64,000 nt of DNA, taken from JANMDN01 sp031376285 (GTDB lineage Bacteria > Actinomycetota > Thermoleophilia > Miltoncostaeales > Miltoncostaeaceae). The translations under genes were made by a program, and so were the position numbers. This document shows positions 42,100 through 51,168 of the stretch, one piece after another. How positions within the stretch are numbered: position 1 is the first letter of the stretch; every line of letters starts with the position of its first letter. The stretch spans positions 1 through 64,000 of the forward strand of contig JANMDN010000059.1 of assembly GCA_031376285.1 (NCBI GenBank). Direction: 5' to 3'. The notes beneath the pieces were generated by a model. That model was not told the origin of the DNA. It saw nothing but the letters and a program-made list of their open reading frames with translations, and did not search any database.

Positions 42100-43588
42100 G
42101 TTCGAGGGCGAGCGCGAGCAGGGCGCGACTCGCCGCTGATTCCCGTTCGAGCTGCCTACGACTCCAGATCTGGTTGTCGGCGATTCGTGCACGTGCGGCA
42201 GCGATGAGCGAGGCAACTTCAGCCGGCGCTGTTGAGCCGGTTTGGCGACGGGTGCGAAGACAGGCCTCCGGGTCCAGCGCCAGAGTGAGCGACTCCGGGG
42301 AGAGCGTTGCGCGGACGCCGATGGCCTGCTCGGATGCGTCCGCGAGGCCGTGTGTCGTAAGTGCGTCCGGTGCCTTGCCTGCGTCGACGAGCGTCCGGAC
42401 CGCGAGGCCGACTGCCTTATGGGCTGAGCGGTAGTCGATCCCCGCCTCCTGGGCGAGGACGTCGGCGACATCGGCAGCGGTGACGAAGCCCTCGCGCGCT
42501 GCTTTCGCCGCTGCCGCCCGGTCGATCCGAACTCCGGCTGCGACCGCCGCGGTGAGTGCGGCGTTGGCGTTTGCCTCGGCGAGCATCCGTGGCATTACGC
42601 CATTTAGCACGTGGAAATGATCGGTTCGGGCAGATCCCGTGTGAAGCGCGGTGAGGATCGCCGTGAGGTCGCCCGACGCCGTGGCGGCGGCCGCGCGGAT
42701 GACCGCGAGGGCATACGGGTTGCGCTTCTGTGGCATGAGTGCGCTTGCGCGGGTGTGGCCGTCGGCAAGCTCGACAACCCCGAACTCGGTGCTCGCAAGG
42801 ATCTCGAAGTCCTGGGCGAGCTGGCTCGCGTGGGCCGCCTGGATCGCGATCGCTGAGGCTAGGTCGACGAACACGTCGGCCTGCCAGGCGGCGTCCTTTG
42901 CGTGGGGGACAACCGTCGCGCAACCGAGGAGTTCCGCGAGGCGCTCCCGGTCGAGCGGCCAGCGAGAGCCGCCGCTTCCGCCTGCACCTGCGACGCTCGC
43001 GTCGAGGTGGGCGTGGACGTTTCGCAGGCGCTCGGCGCCGCGAAGTGCCGGCTCGGCGTAGGCAAGGAGCAGGTAGCCGATCGTGACTGGCTGCGCCGGC
43101 AGGAGGTAGGTGTAGTCGGCGGCGAGGTCGGTCGCGTGGGCCTCGGCCTGGTCGACGAGGGCCGCGGCGAAGTCGACCACGTGGTCGTGCAGGGTCCGTG
43201 TTTCGGCGCGCGCGAGGAGGCGTAGTCCAACGCGAAAGACCTCGCGGCGCGGGCGTCCGGCTGAGAGCCAACCCGCCGTGGCCGCGCCGACACGACGCTT
43301 CAGCTCGTGCTCGCGGGAGTTGAAAGCGTCGCCGATCGACGGATCCCATGGGAACTCGTTGGAGTCCATGGCGTGCAGCTCGAGAAGGCCTGCGAGGAGC
43401 CGGCGTGCCGTATTGGCGTCGATCACTTTGGACTCGGCGAGCATGACGGCGTGGGCGAGGTCTGATGTGGACATCCCGGCAGCAAGCCGCGGACCATGGC
43501 CCGTTTCCGCTGCGAAACCCGCGCGAACAAGCTCGGGGGAAGGGCCACCGCTCAAGCGGCCGCCGCTTCCGAGGTAGTCGTCGCTCAC
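42089..43588 (-). CDS. argininosuccinate lyase-like enzyme of the fumarase/aspartase superfamily
   Basis: This is a 499-residue lyase with the ArgH layout: LSGGPSPELV at the start, TSDLAHAVMLAESKVI near 60, the QPVTIGYLLLAY block in the middle (ArgH has a similar QPAQP-T/S-GH segment), and ASALMPQKRNPYALAV near 285. The superfamily signature is GSSxMPxKxNP. Here the Ser-Ser pair reads Ser-Ala and the Gly is Ala, which suggests altered chemistry or substrate. The GTG at 43588 is preferred to the longer frame, which overlaps the upstream gene. Arginine biosynthesis neighbours are absent, so I do not call it ArgH. Confidence 0.75.
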   Translation of the reverse strand: MSDDYLGSGGRLSGGPSPELVRAGFAAETGHGPRLAAGMSTSDLAHAVMLAESKVIDANTARRLLAGLLELHAMDSNEFPWDPSIGDAFNSREHELKRRVGAATAGWLSAGRPRREVFRVGLRLLARAETRTLHDHVVDFAAALVDQAEAHATDLAADYTYLLPAQPVTIGYLLLAYAEPALRGAERLRNVHAHLDASVAGAGGSGGSRWPLDRERLAELLGCATVVPHAKDAAWQADVFVDLASAIAIQAAHASQLAQDFEILASTEFGVVELADGHTRASALMPQKRNPYALAVIRAAAATASGDLTAILTALHTGSARTDHFHVLNGVMPRMLAEANANAALTAAVAAGVRIDRAAAAKAAREGFVTAADVADVLAQEAGIDYRSAHKAVGLAVRTLVDAGKAPDALTTHGLADASEQAIGVRATLSPESLTLALDPEACLRTRRQTGSTAPAEVASLIAAARARIADNQIWSRRQLERESAASRALLALALELSS

Positions 43589-43598
43589 GGCTTGGAGG

Positions 43599-44081
43599 CT
43601 AGTCGACCCGACGTTCCAAGGCGTCCGCGATGCGTCGGAGCTGATCGCGTATCTCTTCGAGCACCGTTGGTTCGTGCTCGAGGCTCGGCTGAGGAGGCTT
43701 GGGGCGCATCGCCTCGACCAGCCCCTCGACCGATGGGAGTGGGTCGTTGCCTCGCGCTGAGCGGCTTGCGTGAACCTCCTCCATGAGGTGGCCACCATCG
43801 GCGACGTTCATCTCGAAGCGACAGATCCATTGCTCGACATCGTCATCGCAGATGACGTTCAGCCTGGCTTTGCCCGGTGGCAGGCCGACGGCGCTGAGAC
43901 TCGCGCCGCGGACCACGGTTGGTTCGAGCAGAAAGCGAACCTTCGTGACGCCGAAGACGCCGTCGGAGGCGGGACGCGTTCCACTGAAGCGAAGGAGGCC
44001 CTCGACGTGGGCCAGCGTGCCGCTCGCCGCGTCCGGCTCGGTAGGGTAGCCACCCTCGTAGGTTGATCGAATTTCGGCCAC
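43599..44081 (-). CDS. hypothetical protein, 160 residues
   Basis: I do not recognise this family. The first two thirds look beta-rich (GLLRFSGTRPAS, VTKVRFLLEP, ARLNVICDDDVEQWICRFEM), and the tail (LEEIRDQLRRIADALERR) is an amphipathic helix or short coiled coil. It ends 10 bases before the lyase gene start, so the two are probably one operon. The dispersed element copy D lies 18 bases upstream of its GTG start in the same orientation. Confidence 0.7.
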   Translation of the reverse strand: MAEIRSTYEGGYPTEPDAASGTLAHVEGLLRFSGTRPASDGVFGVTKVRFLLEPTVVRGASLSAVGLPPGKARLNVICDDDVEQWICRFEMNVADGGHLMEEVHASRSARGNDPLPSVEGLVEAMRPKPPQPSLEHEPTVLEEIRDQLRRIADALERRVD

Positions 44082-44098
44082 TCCGGGGCACTTTGCCA

Positions 44099-44139
44099 GG
44101 GGCCACCCCGGACCACCACCCGGTTCTCAGCGTAGTCGC
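44099..44139 (-). repeat. dispersed 40-bp element, copy D
   Basis: On the minus strand: GCGACTACGCTGAGAACC, then GGGTGGTGGTCC and GGGGTGGCCCC. Unlike the other copies, it lies upstream of a gene in the same orientation, a place where it could serve as promoter or leader. Confidence 0.85.
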
Positions 44140-44187
44140 GAGAATGTGACGGCGTGGGCCGCGGTTGTGGCGACGCTGTGTCGTCTC

Positions 44188-46380
44188 TCAGCCAGGTGTG
44201 AAACGGCGAAGGCGCAGGGAGTTCGTCACCACGAGAACGCTGGAAAACGCCATCGCCGCTGACGCGATCACCGGGCTGAGGAGCCCGGCGACCGCCAGCG
44301 GGATCGCCGCGACGTTGTAGCCGAAGGCCCAAGCGAGATTCGCCTTGATCGTTGACAGCGTCCGACGCGAGAGCCGAATGGCGGTTGCGATGTCGCGCGG
44401 ATCGGCGCGCACGAGCGTGAGATCCGACGCCTCCCTGGCCACGTCCGCACCGGTCCCGATCGCGATCCCAAGGTCTGCCGCAGCCAGTGCCGGTGCGTCA
44501 TTGACGCCGTCACCCACCATGGCAACCACCTCCCCACGCTCTTGGCGCCGACGCACCTCATCGAGTTTTCCGGCTGGGGTCACACCCGAGATCACCTCGG
44601 TGATTCCAAGCTCGGCACCGACGCGGTTGGCCGCACTTGAGCGGTCGCCGGAGAGGAGCACCGGGTGAATCCCGAGCGCGCGAAGCGCGTCGACCGCAGC
44701 TCGGCTCGTCGGCCGCGCTCGGTCAACAAGCCCGATGACTCCGATCGGTAGCCCGTTACGACGAACCTCAATCACCGTCTGGCCGAGGGTTTCCAGGCGA
44801 CCCACGTCATTCACGAATGGTCCGCCGCCAGACGGGGCGCCAATCTCGATTCGGCTCCCAGAGACAAGGGCACTCACACCGACTCCCGTCGTCGCTTGGA
44901 AGTCAGTTGTCTCGGGAAGCGGTCCCAGCTCGGCGGCCATCGCCGCGATCGCCCGACCAATCGGGTGCTCGCTCCCCGCCTCAGCGGCGCCGCTGAGGAC
45001 AAGCAGCTCATCGACCGCGATCCCCGGCTCGACCGCCACGTCGCCGATCCGCATGACGCCCTCGGTCAATGTGCCGGTCTTGTCGAGGAGGACCGTGGTG
45101 ACCTTGCGCGTCGCTTCGAGAACCCGCGGTCCGCCGATCAGGATCCCGAGCTGGGCTCCCCGCCCGGTGCCGACCAGCAGTGCCGTGGGCGTCGCAAGCC
45201 CGAGCGCGCACGGGCACGCGATGACGAGCACCGAGACGGCAGTGGCAAAGGCGGTCCCCGCTCCGGCCCCGGTGAGGAGCCAACCGACGAGGGTCGCCGC
45301 CGCAAGTGCGATGACCACAGGAACAAACACGGCCGAGATTCGATCGACCAGCCGTTGCACGGGAGCCTTGCCCCGTTGTGCCTGGGCGACGAGCCGCCCG
45401 ACCTCGGCAAGGGCCGTATCGGCGCCGACCCGCGTCGCGCGAACGACGATACGCCCGCCCTGGTTGATGGTGCCGCCCGCCACCTCACTTCCCGGTCCGA
45501 CCTCGCGCGGCACGCTCTCACCCGTGAGGAGGGAGGTATCGACCGCCGACGTTCCCTCGACGACGACGGCGTCAGCGGCGATTCTCTCGCCCGGTCGCAC
45601 GACAACGAGGTCCCCGATGACGAGCGTGTCGGGCGCAACGAGCACTTCGACGCCGTCTCTCAACACGGCGGCCTGCGAGGCGCCGACCCCCGCAAGGCGC
45701 CGAATGGCCTCTCCCGAGCGGTGGCGCCCCCGCCGTTCGATGACGCGCCCGAGGAGCACGAGCGCGACGATTGCGCAGGCCACCTCGAAGTAGAGCGCGC
45801 TTGCGTGGTCGCCCCTCGCCGCGGTCAAGCTATGGGACGTCCGGACGTCCGGACCTCGACCGTCCGGCGAGAGCACCGTCACCGTCGACCACGTCCACGC
45901 GGTGATCGCGCCCATCGAGATGAGCGTGTCCATCGTGCTCGTCCGGTGGCGCAGCGCCCGGAACGCCGCCGCGTGGAAGGGCAGCGCGCACCACCAGACG
46001 ACCGGCGTCGCGAGGGCGAGGGCGATCCATTGCCAGTAGTCGAACTGCAGGGGCCCGATCATGCTAAGCGCGACAACGGGGACGCCGAGGATCGCCGCCA
46101 CAAGAAGTCGCGTCACGAGCCGGCGAGTCACGGCGGTCTCATCTCGATCGGTGCTCGCCGCGGCGGCCGTGTAGCCGGCCCGCTCGACCGCCGTGATCAG
46201 ATCACTGAGATCCACCGCTGATGGATCGAAACGCACCGACGCCTGCTCGGTTGCGTAGTTGACGCTGGCCTCGACGCCGTCGAGGCGGTTGAGCCGTTTC
46301 TCGATCCGCGTGGCGCAGGCGGCGCAGGTCATTCCGCCGAGGTCGAGTTCCGCGCGCGTCTGCGGCTGGGCCGTGCCCAT
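44188..46380 (-). CDS. copA: copper-exporting P-type ATPase
   Basis: This 730-residue P1B-type ATPase pumps Cu(I) out of the cell. One N-terminal metal-binding domain has MTCAAC (Cys19/Cys22). The membrane metal site is CPCALG, the phosphorylation site DKTGT, the nucleotide site SEHPIG, and the hinge GDGVNDAPAL. The final helices carry YNVAAIPLA and MAFSSVLVVTNSLRLR, typical of copper pumps. The start is the ATG at 46380, one base after the copZ stop; the frame open to 46398 would overlap copZ. Confidence 0.97.
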   Translation of the reverse strand: MGTAQPQTRAELDLGGMTCAACATRIEKRLNRLDGVEASVNYATEQASVRFDPSAVDLSDLITAVERAGYTAAAASTDRDETAVTRRLVTRLLVAAILGVPVVALSMIGPLQFDYWQWIALALATPVVWWCALPFHAAAFRALRHRTSTMDTLISMGAITAWTWSTVTVLSPDGRGPDVRTSHSLTAARGDHASALYFEVACAIVALVLLGRVIERRGRHRSGEAIRRLAGVGASQAAVLRDGVEVLVAPDTLVIGDLVVVRPGERIAADAVVVEGTSAVDTSLLTGESVPREVGPGSEVAGGTINQGGRIVVRATRVGADTALAEVGRLVAQAQRGKAPVQRLVDRISAVFVPVVIALAAATLVGWLLTGAGAGTAFATAVSVLVIACPCALGLATPTALLVGTGRGAQLGILIGGPRVLEATRKVTTVLLDKTGTLTEGVMRIGDVAVEPGIAVDELLVLSGAAEAGSEHPIGRAIAAMAAELGPLPETTDFQATTGVGVSALVSGSRIEIGAPSGGGPFVNDVGRLETLGQTVIEVRRNGLPIGVIGLVDRARPTSRAAVDALRALGIHPVLLSGDRSSAANRVGAELGITEVISGVTPAGKLDEVRRRQERGEVVAMVGDGVNDAPALAAADLGIAIGTGADVAREASDLTLVRADPRDIATAIRLSRRTLSTIKANLAWAFGYNVAAIPLAVAGLLSPVIASAAMAFSSVLVVTNSLRLRRFTPG

Positions 46381-46381
46381 G

Positions 46382-46609
46382 TCAGCCGACCTCGCCAATC
46401 ACCTCGTAGCCGGCCTCGACGATCGCTTCCACGATCTGCGCTGTCGGCGCCGTTCCGGCCACAGTCACGGTGTTCCGCTCAAGGTCCACTTGCACGCCCG
46501 TCACGCCAGCAAGCGCTCCAACCTCGCCCTCGACCGCCGCACGGCAGTGGCCGCAGCTCATTCCGCGCACGTTGAATCGTTGCTCACCCGCGACCGCCGC
46601 GTCGTTCAT
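46382..46609 (-). CDS. copZ: copper chaperone CopZ
   Basis: This is a 75-residue heavy-metal-associated domain. MSCGHC gives Cys19 and Cys22, which bind Cu(I) and hand it to CopA encoded next. The GAAGG before the ATG is directly adjacent, so translation may be leaderless or weak. No CsoR or CueR regulator gene is visible beside it. Confidence 0.95.
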   Translation of the reverse strand: MNDAAVAGEQRFNVRGMSCGHCRAAVEGEVGALAGVTGVQVDLERNTVTVAGTAPTAQIVEAIVEAGYEVIGEVG

Positions 46610-47420
46610 CCTTCAAGGGTAGCGACCGCACGCGGCTCTGATCGGGGATCCCAGGCCGCGACGGAGGGCGCCGGCCCGGCCCGGAAGTGAGTCCCTTCTC
46701 GATATCGCGACCCACGGGGGCCTGACGGCGCATCGCCGATGAGAGGGCGCGTGCCAGCCGCTCTCGTTCCGAGGCGACCGTCGCGCTTGCGAGTCGGGGT
46801 GATTCGACGAAGCTTCCCGGCGTCCGATTCGGCCCGGTGGCCAATCGAGATTTCCGCGTCCGGTGACCCATGATCGCTAGTTCGCTGATCGTTTCGCGAC
46901 GAGACTCCGCCCGGCTGCTCACGGGGTTCGTCCTCCAGGTGGCGTCTACTGACACGTCAGCGGGTGCGACATGGTCCGCGACACGGACGTGCCGTCGATC
47001 AGGGGCGTTTACCGGGATGTGTTTCGGTGAGATGAAGACCACCGTCACGATGACCGCCTCGACCCCGCGGAGAGCGCGACGACCTGAGCCTCGCCTCGGT
47101 GCCGTCGATGGTGCGCGATGCCGTCCTCTGCCGTCGCGCTTGGCATCTCACGATGCGAGGAATCGGTGCTGGAGGTGAACTCAGGACGAGCGACGTCGCG
47201 AAGACGTGGAGTGTCAGGCACCTGCTGCGGGTGTCTGACCAGGCGACAAGCGACGTGGTGCCAGACACGGCAAGAACGCCTCGCCGTCAGCGGCGGGTGT
47301 GTCTGATCTGACACACCCGAGGCAGGGGGATCCTCGCTCAGTGCCGAGTTCACCTCCAGGCACCAGCGTCTCGCGATAGGTAACCATAGGCCGGGGCGAC
47401 GGCTGCGGCCGGCGGTGTCG
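46610..47420. other. 811-bp intergenic region without a recognised gene
   Basis: Several overlapping chance ORFs occur here, none with a recognisable protein. The right-hand third (47165-47364) is a compact set of inverted repeats, listed separately. The left part shows nothing. Confidence 0.5.
47165..47364. mobile_element. MITE-like 200-bp element with terminal inverted repeats
   Basis: The ends are inverted copies of each other: GGTGCTGGAGGTGAACTC (47165-47182) and GAGTTCACCTCCAGGCACC (47346-47364), differing by one inserted base. Inside are two more inverted pairs: GTGTCAGGCACC (near 47210) with GGTGCCAGACAC (near 47258), and GGGTGTGTC (47295-47303) with GACACACCC (47310-47318). No ORF for a transposase is present. 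I found no clear target-site duplication, so mobility is inferred from the termini only. Confidence 0.5.
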
Positions 47421-48878
47421 CTACGCGGGGAGGTTGATGATCACGAGCTTGCGCTCGCTCATCCGTTCGATGGCGTAGGCGGGGCCCTCGCGGGTGTTGC
47501 CGCTCTCGCCGACGCCGCCATAGGGCATCTGGTCCGCCCGGAAGGTTGGGCTCTCGTTGATCGTCACTCCGGCAAAGCGCAGCGACCGTGCCCACTTCAG
47601 CCCCTGGTCGACGCGCCCAGTAAAGATGCCCGCCTGGAGTCCGTAGGGCGTCGAGTTGGCGAGCGCGATCGCCTCGTCAATCTCGCCGAACGACGCAAGG
47701 CCGACGACTGGTCCGAAGACCTCGTCGCGGGAGACTCGCATCGTCGGGTCGATCCCAGCGAGCACGACCGGAGCGATCATGGGCCCCCCGCCGTCTCCAC
47801 CGGCCAACTGCTCGGCACCCGTGGCGACCGCTTCGGCAACCCATTCGAGCACGCGCGCCTGTGCGGCGGCGTTGATCACCGGGCCGACGTCGACCGTCTC
47901 GTCGAGCGGGTCACCGGTCACGAGCCTCCCGACATGCTCAAGGAAGGTTCGGGTGAAGGCTTCGTAACGCGAGTGGTGCACGTAGACGCGCTGAACGGAG
48001 ATGCACGACTGGCCCGCGTGGGTATATCCGGTTGCGGCAAGGCGAGCCGCCGCGAGGTCGACATCAGCGTCGGCCGCGACGATGACCGGTGTCGAGTTTC
48101 CAAGCTCAAGGGCAACGTCTTTACGGGGAGCGCCCGCGCGGATCTGCCATCCAACCGCCGCGCTCCCCGTGAAGCTCACAAGGGCGACGTCGGGATGATC
48201 GACGAGCGCCGCGCCGACTACCGCCCCGTCTCCCGGAAGCACCTGCAGCGCACCCGCCGGCAGGCCGGCGTCGGCGAAGACCTGCGCCAGCAAGAGGGCC
48301 GAGAGCGGGGTCTCCTCGGCAGGCTTGACGACGACCGGGCAGCCAGCGGCGATCGCCGGGGCAACTTTGTGGCAGACGAGGTTGAGCGGGAAGTTGAACG
48401 GGCAGATCGCGGCGACGATGCCGACCGGTTCGCGCACCCAGATCGCGAGCTTCCCGGCGCCGCTTACCGCCGCATCCATCGGGATGACCTCACCGCCGAG
48501 CTGGCGGGCGTGGGCCGCGGCAAAGCGGATCGTTTCGACGCTTCGGGCAGCCTCGCCACGCGCCTGGCGGATCGGTTTGGCGGCCTCGAGCGCGATTGTT
48601 TGGGCAAACGCCTCAAGACGCTCCTCGACGAGCACCGCCGCGCGGTCGAGGACGCGGGCGCGCTCGGCGAGGGTCGACGGGTTGCGCAGTGCCTCACGCG
48701 CAAAGCCGATCGCCGCGTCGACATGGCTCACTTCGGCGGCCGCAACCCTCGCCAGCACCTCACCGGTGAATGGGTTCGAGACCGTCAGGTCACTATTCGG
48801 CTGGGTCCACTCGCCCCCGAGGAAGGGCCCGGTCGGCCACCTGGGCGTGTCGATCGTCCTCTCGCTCATACTGACCAT
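47421..48878 (-). CDS. NAD(P)-dependent aldehyde dehydrogenase
   Basis: This is a 485-residue ALDH-superfamily enzyme. The Rossmann/N-terminal part is complete (PFNFPLNLVCHKVAPAIAAG, KPAEETPLSA). The catalytic Cys is in GQSCISVQRV and the general base Glu in LELGNSTPVIV, where the usual ELGGK reads ELGNS, as in glyceraldehyde-3-phosphate and lactaldehyde dehydrogenase-like members. The C-terminus has GVGESGNTREGP. Starts at 48878 or 48869 are equally possible. It stands alone. Substrate not assigned. Confidence 0.92.
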   Translation of the reverse strand: MVSMSERTIDTPRWPTGPFLGGEWTQPNSDLTVSNPFTGEVLARVAAAEVSHVDAAIGFAREALRNPSTLAERARVLDRAAVLVEERLEAFAQTIALEAAKPIRQARGEAARSVETIRFAAAHARQLGGEVIPMDAAVSGAGKLAIWVREPVGIVAAICPFNFPLNLVCHKVAPAIAAGCPVVVKPAEETPLSALLLAQVFADAGLPAGALQVLPGDGAVVGAALVDHPDVALVSFTGSAAVGWQIRAGAPRKDVALELGNSTPVIVAADADVDLAAARLAATGYTHAGQSCISVQRVYVHHSRYEAFTRTFLEHVGRLVTGDPLDETVDVGPVINAAAQARVLEWVAEAVATGAEQLAGGDGGGPMIAPVVLAGIDPTMRVSRDEVFGPVVGLASFGEIDEAIALANSTPYGLQAGIFTGRVDQGLKWARSLRFAGVTINESPTFRADQMPYGGVGESGNTREGPAYAIERMSERKLVIINLPA

Positions 48879-48962
48879 CGTCGCACGCACACACGCGACC
48901 GGTGGCGAGGCGTTGCCCGCGCGGTAGGATCTCGGCACGTCAACGTTCGAAGGCTCTCTCTG

Positions 48963-49133
48963 ATGAAGCGGCTCCCAATCTGGATGCTCCTCGGTCTCAT
49001 CGGTGTCTCGGCCCTACTTATCTGGGTCGGTTTGAAGGAACGCCACGAGCTCGGCCCGCTGCCGCTGATCCTCGGAATCATCTGGACGCTCTTTACGCTC
49101 GGCTCGATCCCGAAGGCCTTCGCCGACGACTGA
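48963..49133 (+). CDS. small two-helix membrane protein
   Basis: A 56-residue protein with two hydrophobic segments (about 6-22, WMLLGLIGVSALLIWVG, and 32-47). The ATG at 48963 has only a weak ribosome-binding site. It lies convergent to nucS and divergent from the aldehyde dehydrogenase. Unknown function; the clean hydrophobic pattern and the gene gap it fills argue that it is real. Confidence 0.6.
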   Translation: MKRLPIWMLLGLIGVSALLIWVGLKERHELGPLPLILGIIWTLFTLGSIPKAFADD

Positions 49134-49148
49134 CTCGGCGCTCCGCCC

Positions 49149-49826
49149 CTACGGGCCGAAGAGCGTCAAGTCCGGCTCGCGGTCGCCGCGCAGGACGTCC
49201 AGGCGAACTTCGACGCAGGGAATCCCTCGCGACTCGGCGAGCACCCTCGCTTGGGGCTTGATCTGCTCGGCCACCAGCGCCCCTCGGCATCCGGCCATCG
49301 TCGGGTCCTGCCGGATTCGCTCCAGATAGCGCGAGAGCTGTTCGACCGCATCAATGGTTGCCACGCGCTTGACCTCGACGGCGACCCATTCGCCATCTGA
49401 GCCTTTGCACATGAGGTCGACCGGGCCGATGTCGGTCGGCCATTCGCGGCGCACGAGGACCATCCCGGCCTCTCCACACGCCGAAGGGGACGCGGCGAGC
49501 GCCTCCTGGAGGTCGCGCTCGACGCCATCCTTTTCGAGTCGCGCCGCCTCGCCCATGTCGTGATTCAGGTCGGAGAGGATCTCCTCGATCGTGATAATGA
49601 GCCGCTCGATCTTGTCGCCGTTCCCTTTCTCGACGACGATCCGGTCGGCGGATTCCTCGATCCGCGTGGGCGGCGTCATCCAGTTCTGCGGTTTGAACCC
49701 GCCGGTGTCGGCGTGGACCATCACCGAGCCATCGGCCTTCAGCATGAGGAGGCGAAGGGCCATCGGGAGCACCGCCGCGACGCGCCCCGAGTAGACGACC
49801 TCGCAGCGTGCGACGATCAGGCGCAT
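49149..49826 (-). CDS. nucS: mismatch-specific endonuclease NucS/EndoMS
   Basis: This is a 225-residue endonuclease. The N-terminal domain MRLIVARCEVVYSGRV, with LMLKADGSVMVHAD, is the conserved start of actinobacterial NucS. The C-terminal nuclease core has GPVDLMCKGSDGEWVAVEVKR, with the Asp, Glu and Lys of the active site. NucS cuts both strands at mismatches and replaces MutS/MutL in many actinobacteria and archaea. Its presence supports an actinobacterial host. Confidence 0.95.
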   Translation of the reverse strand: MRLIVARCEVVYSGRVAAVLPMALRLLMLKADGSVMVHADTGGFKPQNWMTPPTRIEESADRIVVEKGNGDKIERLIITIEEILSDLNHDMGEAARLEKDGVERDLQEALAASPSACGEAGMVLVRREWPTDIGPVDLMCKGSDGEWVAVEVKRVATIDAVEQLSRYLERIRQDPTMAGCRGALVAEQIKPQARVLAESRGIPCVEVRLDVLRGDREPDLTLFGP

Positions 49827-49976
49827 GGTGACCGGTCCGTCATCCGGCGCGGATCGTAACGGGGACGACGGATGGGACGCCGTGTGCCGGCTCGCGGTTC
49901 GGGGCTATCGGCTCTCGGGAGATGCGCCGATACCAACAGAGTGCGCATCTTCTCGCGACTTGATCAGCGCTCCCGC

Positions 49977-50276
49977 ATGGTATTTGCCGTCGGAATCCTC
50001 ATCTTGGCCGGATTGCCTGTCCTGGTCGCCGGAATGCTCGGCCATATCGGGGCACGGCGATTTGGACCGCTACGGGCGTTCGCAGCGTTGCTCGTCGCGC
50101 TCAGCCTCGCGGCCCTGACGGCTCATGTGTTCTTTCCGAGCACTTGGGGAGTGCCGGAACTGCTGACGTCCCTTGTCGCGACCGGGGTCGGGGCCGGACC
50201 TGTCCGCCTGCGGCCCTTGGCGACCGCGGCAGAACCCTTACCAATTCTGAAGAGAACCCTGTCGGGTCCTTGTTGA
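49977..50276 (+). CDS. putative small membrane protein
   Basis: A 99-residue ORF with two to three hydrophobic stretches from its ATG (MVFAVGILILAGLPVLVAG, RAFAALLVALSLAALTAHV). The upstream continuation of the frame to 49872 looks non-coding. There is no clear ribosome-binding site and no family match by eye, so it may be spurious. The surrounding 49827-50340 otherwise holds nothing. Confidence 0.35.
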   Translation: MVFAVGILILAGLPVLVAGMLGHIGARRFGPLRAFAALLVALSLAALTAHVFFPSTWGVPELLTSLVATGVGAGPVRLRPLATAAEPLPILKRTLSGPC

Positions 50277-50340
50277 AGCTTTCCCATCGCCTGGCCGATC
50301 ATCTCGGCGTACCCAGAAACCGAACGTTTGCGAGGCCGAC

Positions 50341-51120
50341 ATGAACTACGCCAAGATTGCCCGGAGACTCTCCATCGTCCTCAGTGCCGCTGCGCTCGGC
50401 GCGTCCGGCGCCGGAGTTGCCGTTGCTCACGACGGTGATCGCGGCGGTGATGACTCGGGCCACGGCGGTTCAGCCCAGGTCGCGCCAGCCCCCGCCGATC
50501 AAGGAACCGCACCGACCCACGGCCGTTCGCACGACCGGGACGACGATGGCCGGGACGACGTCGATGACTCAGACGACGACAATGACGGCGTCGAAGACTC
50601 GAAGGACTTTCGCCGCTTCGCTCCGGGTGCCGGTGTTGCCGGTGGCCGCGACGACGACAGTGATGGCATCACCAACGCCAGAGATCTGGACGACGACAAC
50701 GACGGGATCGTTGACTCCAAGGATCTGGACGACGACAACGACGGCATCGTTGACGCCAAGGACCGCGACCACGACAACGACGGCACGGTTGACACCGAGG
50801 ACCTCGACGACGACAACGACGGGGTCCGCGACGCGCGCGATCACGACTGCGACAACGACGGCTCCGTTGACGCGAAGGACCGGGACGCTGACGGCGACGG
50901 GATTCAGAACGCCAAGGACCGTGACGGCGACAACGATGGAATTGTGAACGCCAAGGACCACGACGAGGACAACGACGGAGTCATCGACCGCAAGGACAGC
51001 GACCACGACAACGACGGCGTCGACGACGACACCGACTCAGACGACGACAACGACGGCGTATCTGACTCGCGCGACCGCGACCCGGACAACAACCACGGGC
51101 GTGGCGGCGGCGACGACTGA
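50341..51120 (+). CDS. exported Asp-rich calcium-binding protein with thrombospondin-type-3-like repeats
   Basis: This is a 259-residue exported protein with a signal peptide (about residues 8-29, ending AVAHD). Residues 62-250 are about fifteen short repeats of the form D-x-D-x-D-G-x-x-D/N-x-K-D, like DDDNDGIVDSKDL, separated by 10-14 residues. This is the calcium-binding pattern of thrombospondin type 3 repeats. Calcium would stiffen it into a rod outside the cell. It has no anchor or catalytic part, so it may be a spacer or matrix protein. The DNA repeats here come from the coding sequence and are not a CRISPR array. Confidence 0.9.
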   Translation: MNYAKIARRLSIVLSAAALGASGAGVAVAHDGDRGGDDSGHGGSAQVAPAPADQGTAPTHGRSHDRDDDGRDDVDDSDDDNDGVEDSKDFRRFAPGAGVAGGRDDDSDGITNARDLDDDNDGIVDSKDLDDDNDGIVDAKDRDHDNDGTVDTEDLDDDNDGVRDARDHDCDNDGSVDAKDRDADGDGIQNAKDRDGDNDGIVNAKDHDEDNDGVIDRKDSDHDNDGVDDDTDSDDDNDGVSDSRDRDPDNNHGRGGGDD

Positions 51121-51168
51121 TCGCTGACTTGGTGGTGGGCCGCCTGCACGGGGCCCACCACCAGTTGA

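Noticed and set aside
46584..47048. A 154-residue minus-strand ORF in the gap upstream of copZ
   Set aside because: It overlaps copZ, has no recognisable domain and biased Arg/Pro/Ser composition, so I treat it as chance.
50500..51110. Regularly spaced DNA repeats that could look like a CRISPR array
   Set aside because: They encode DxDxDG calcium-binding repeats in one open frame, with variable spacing and no constant spacer length or leader.
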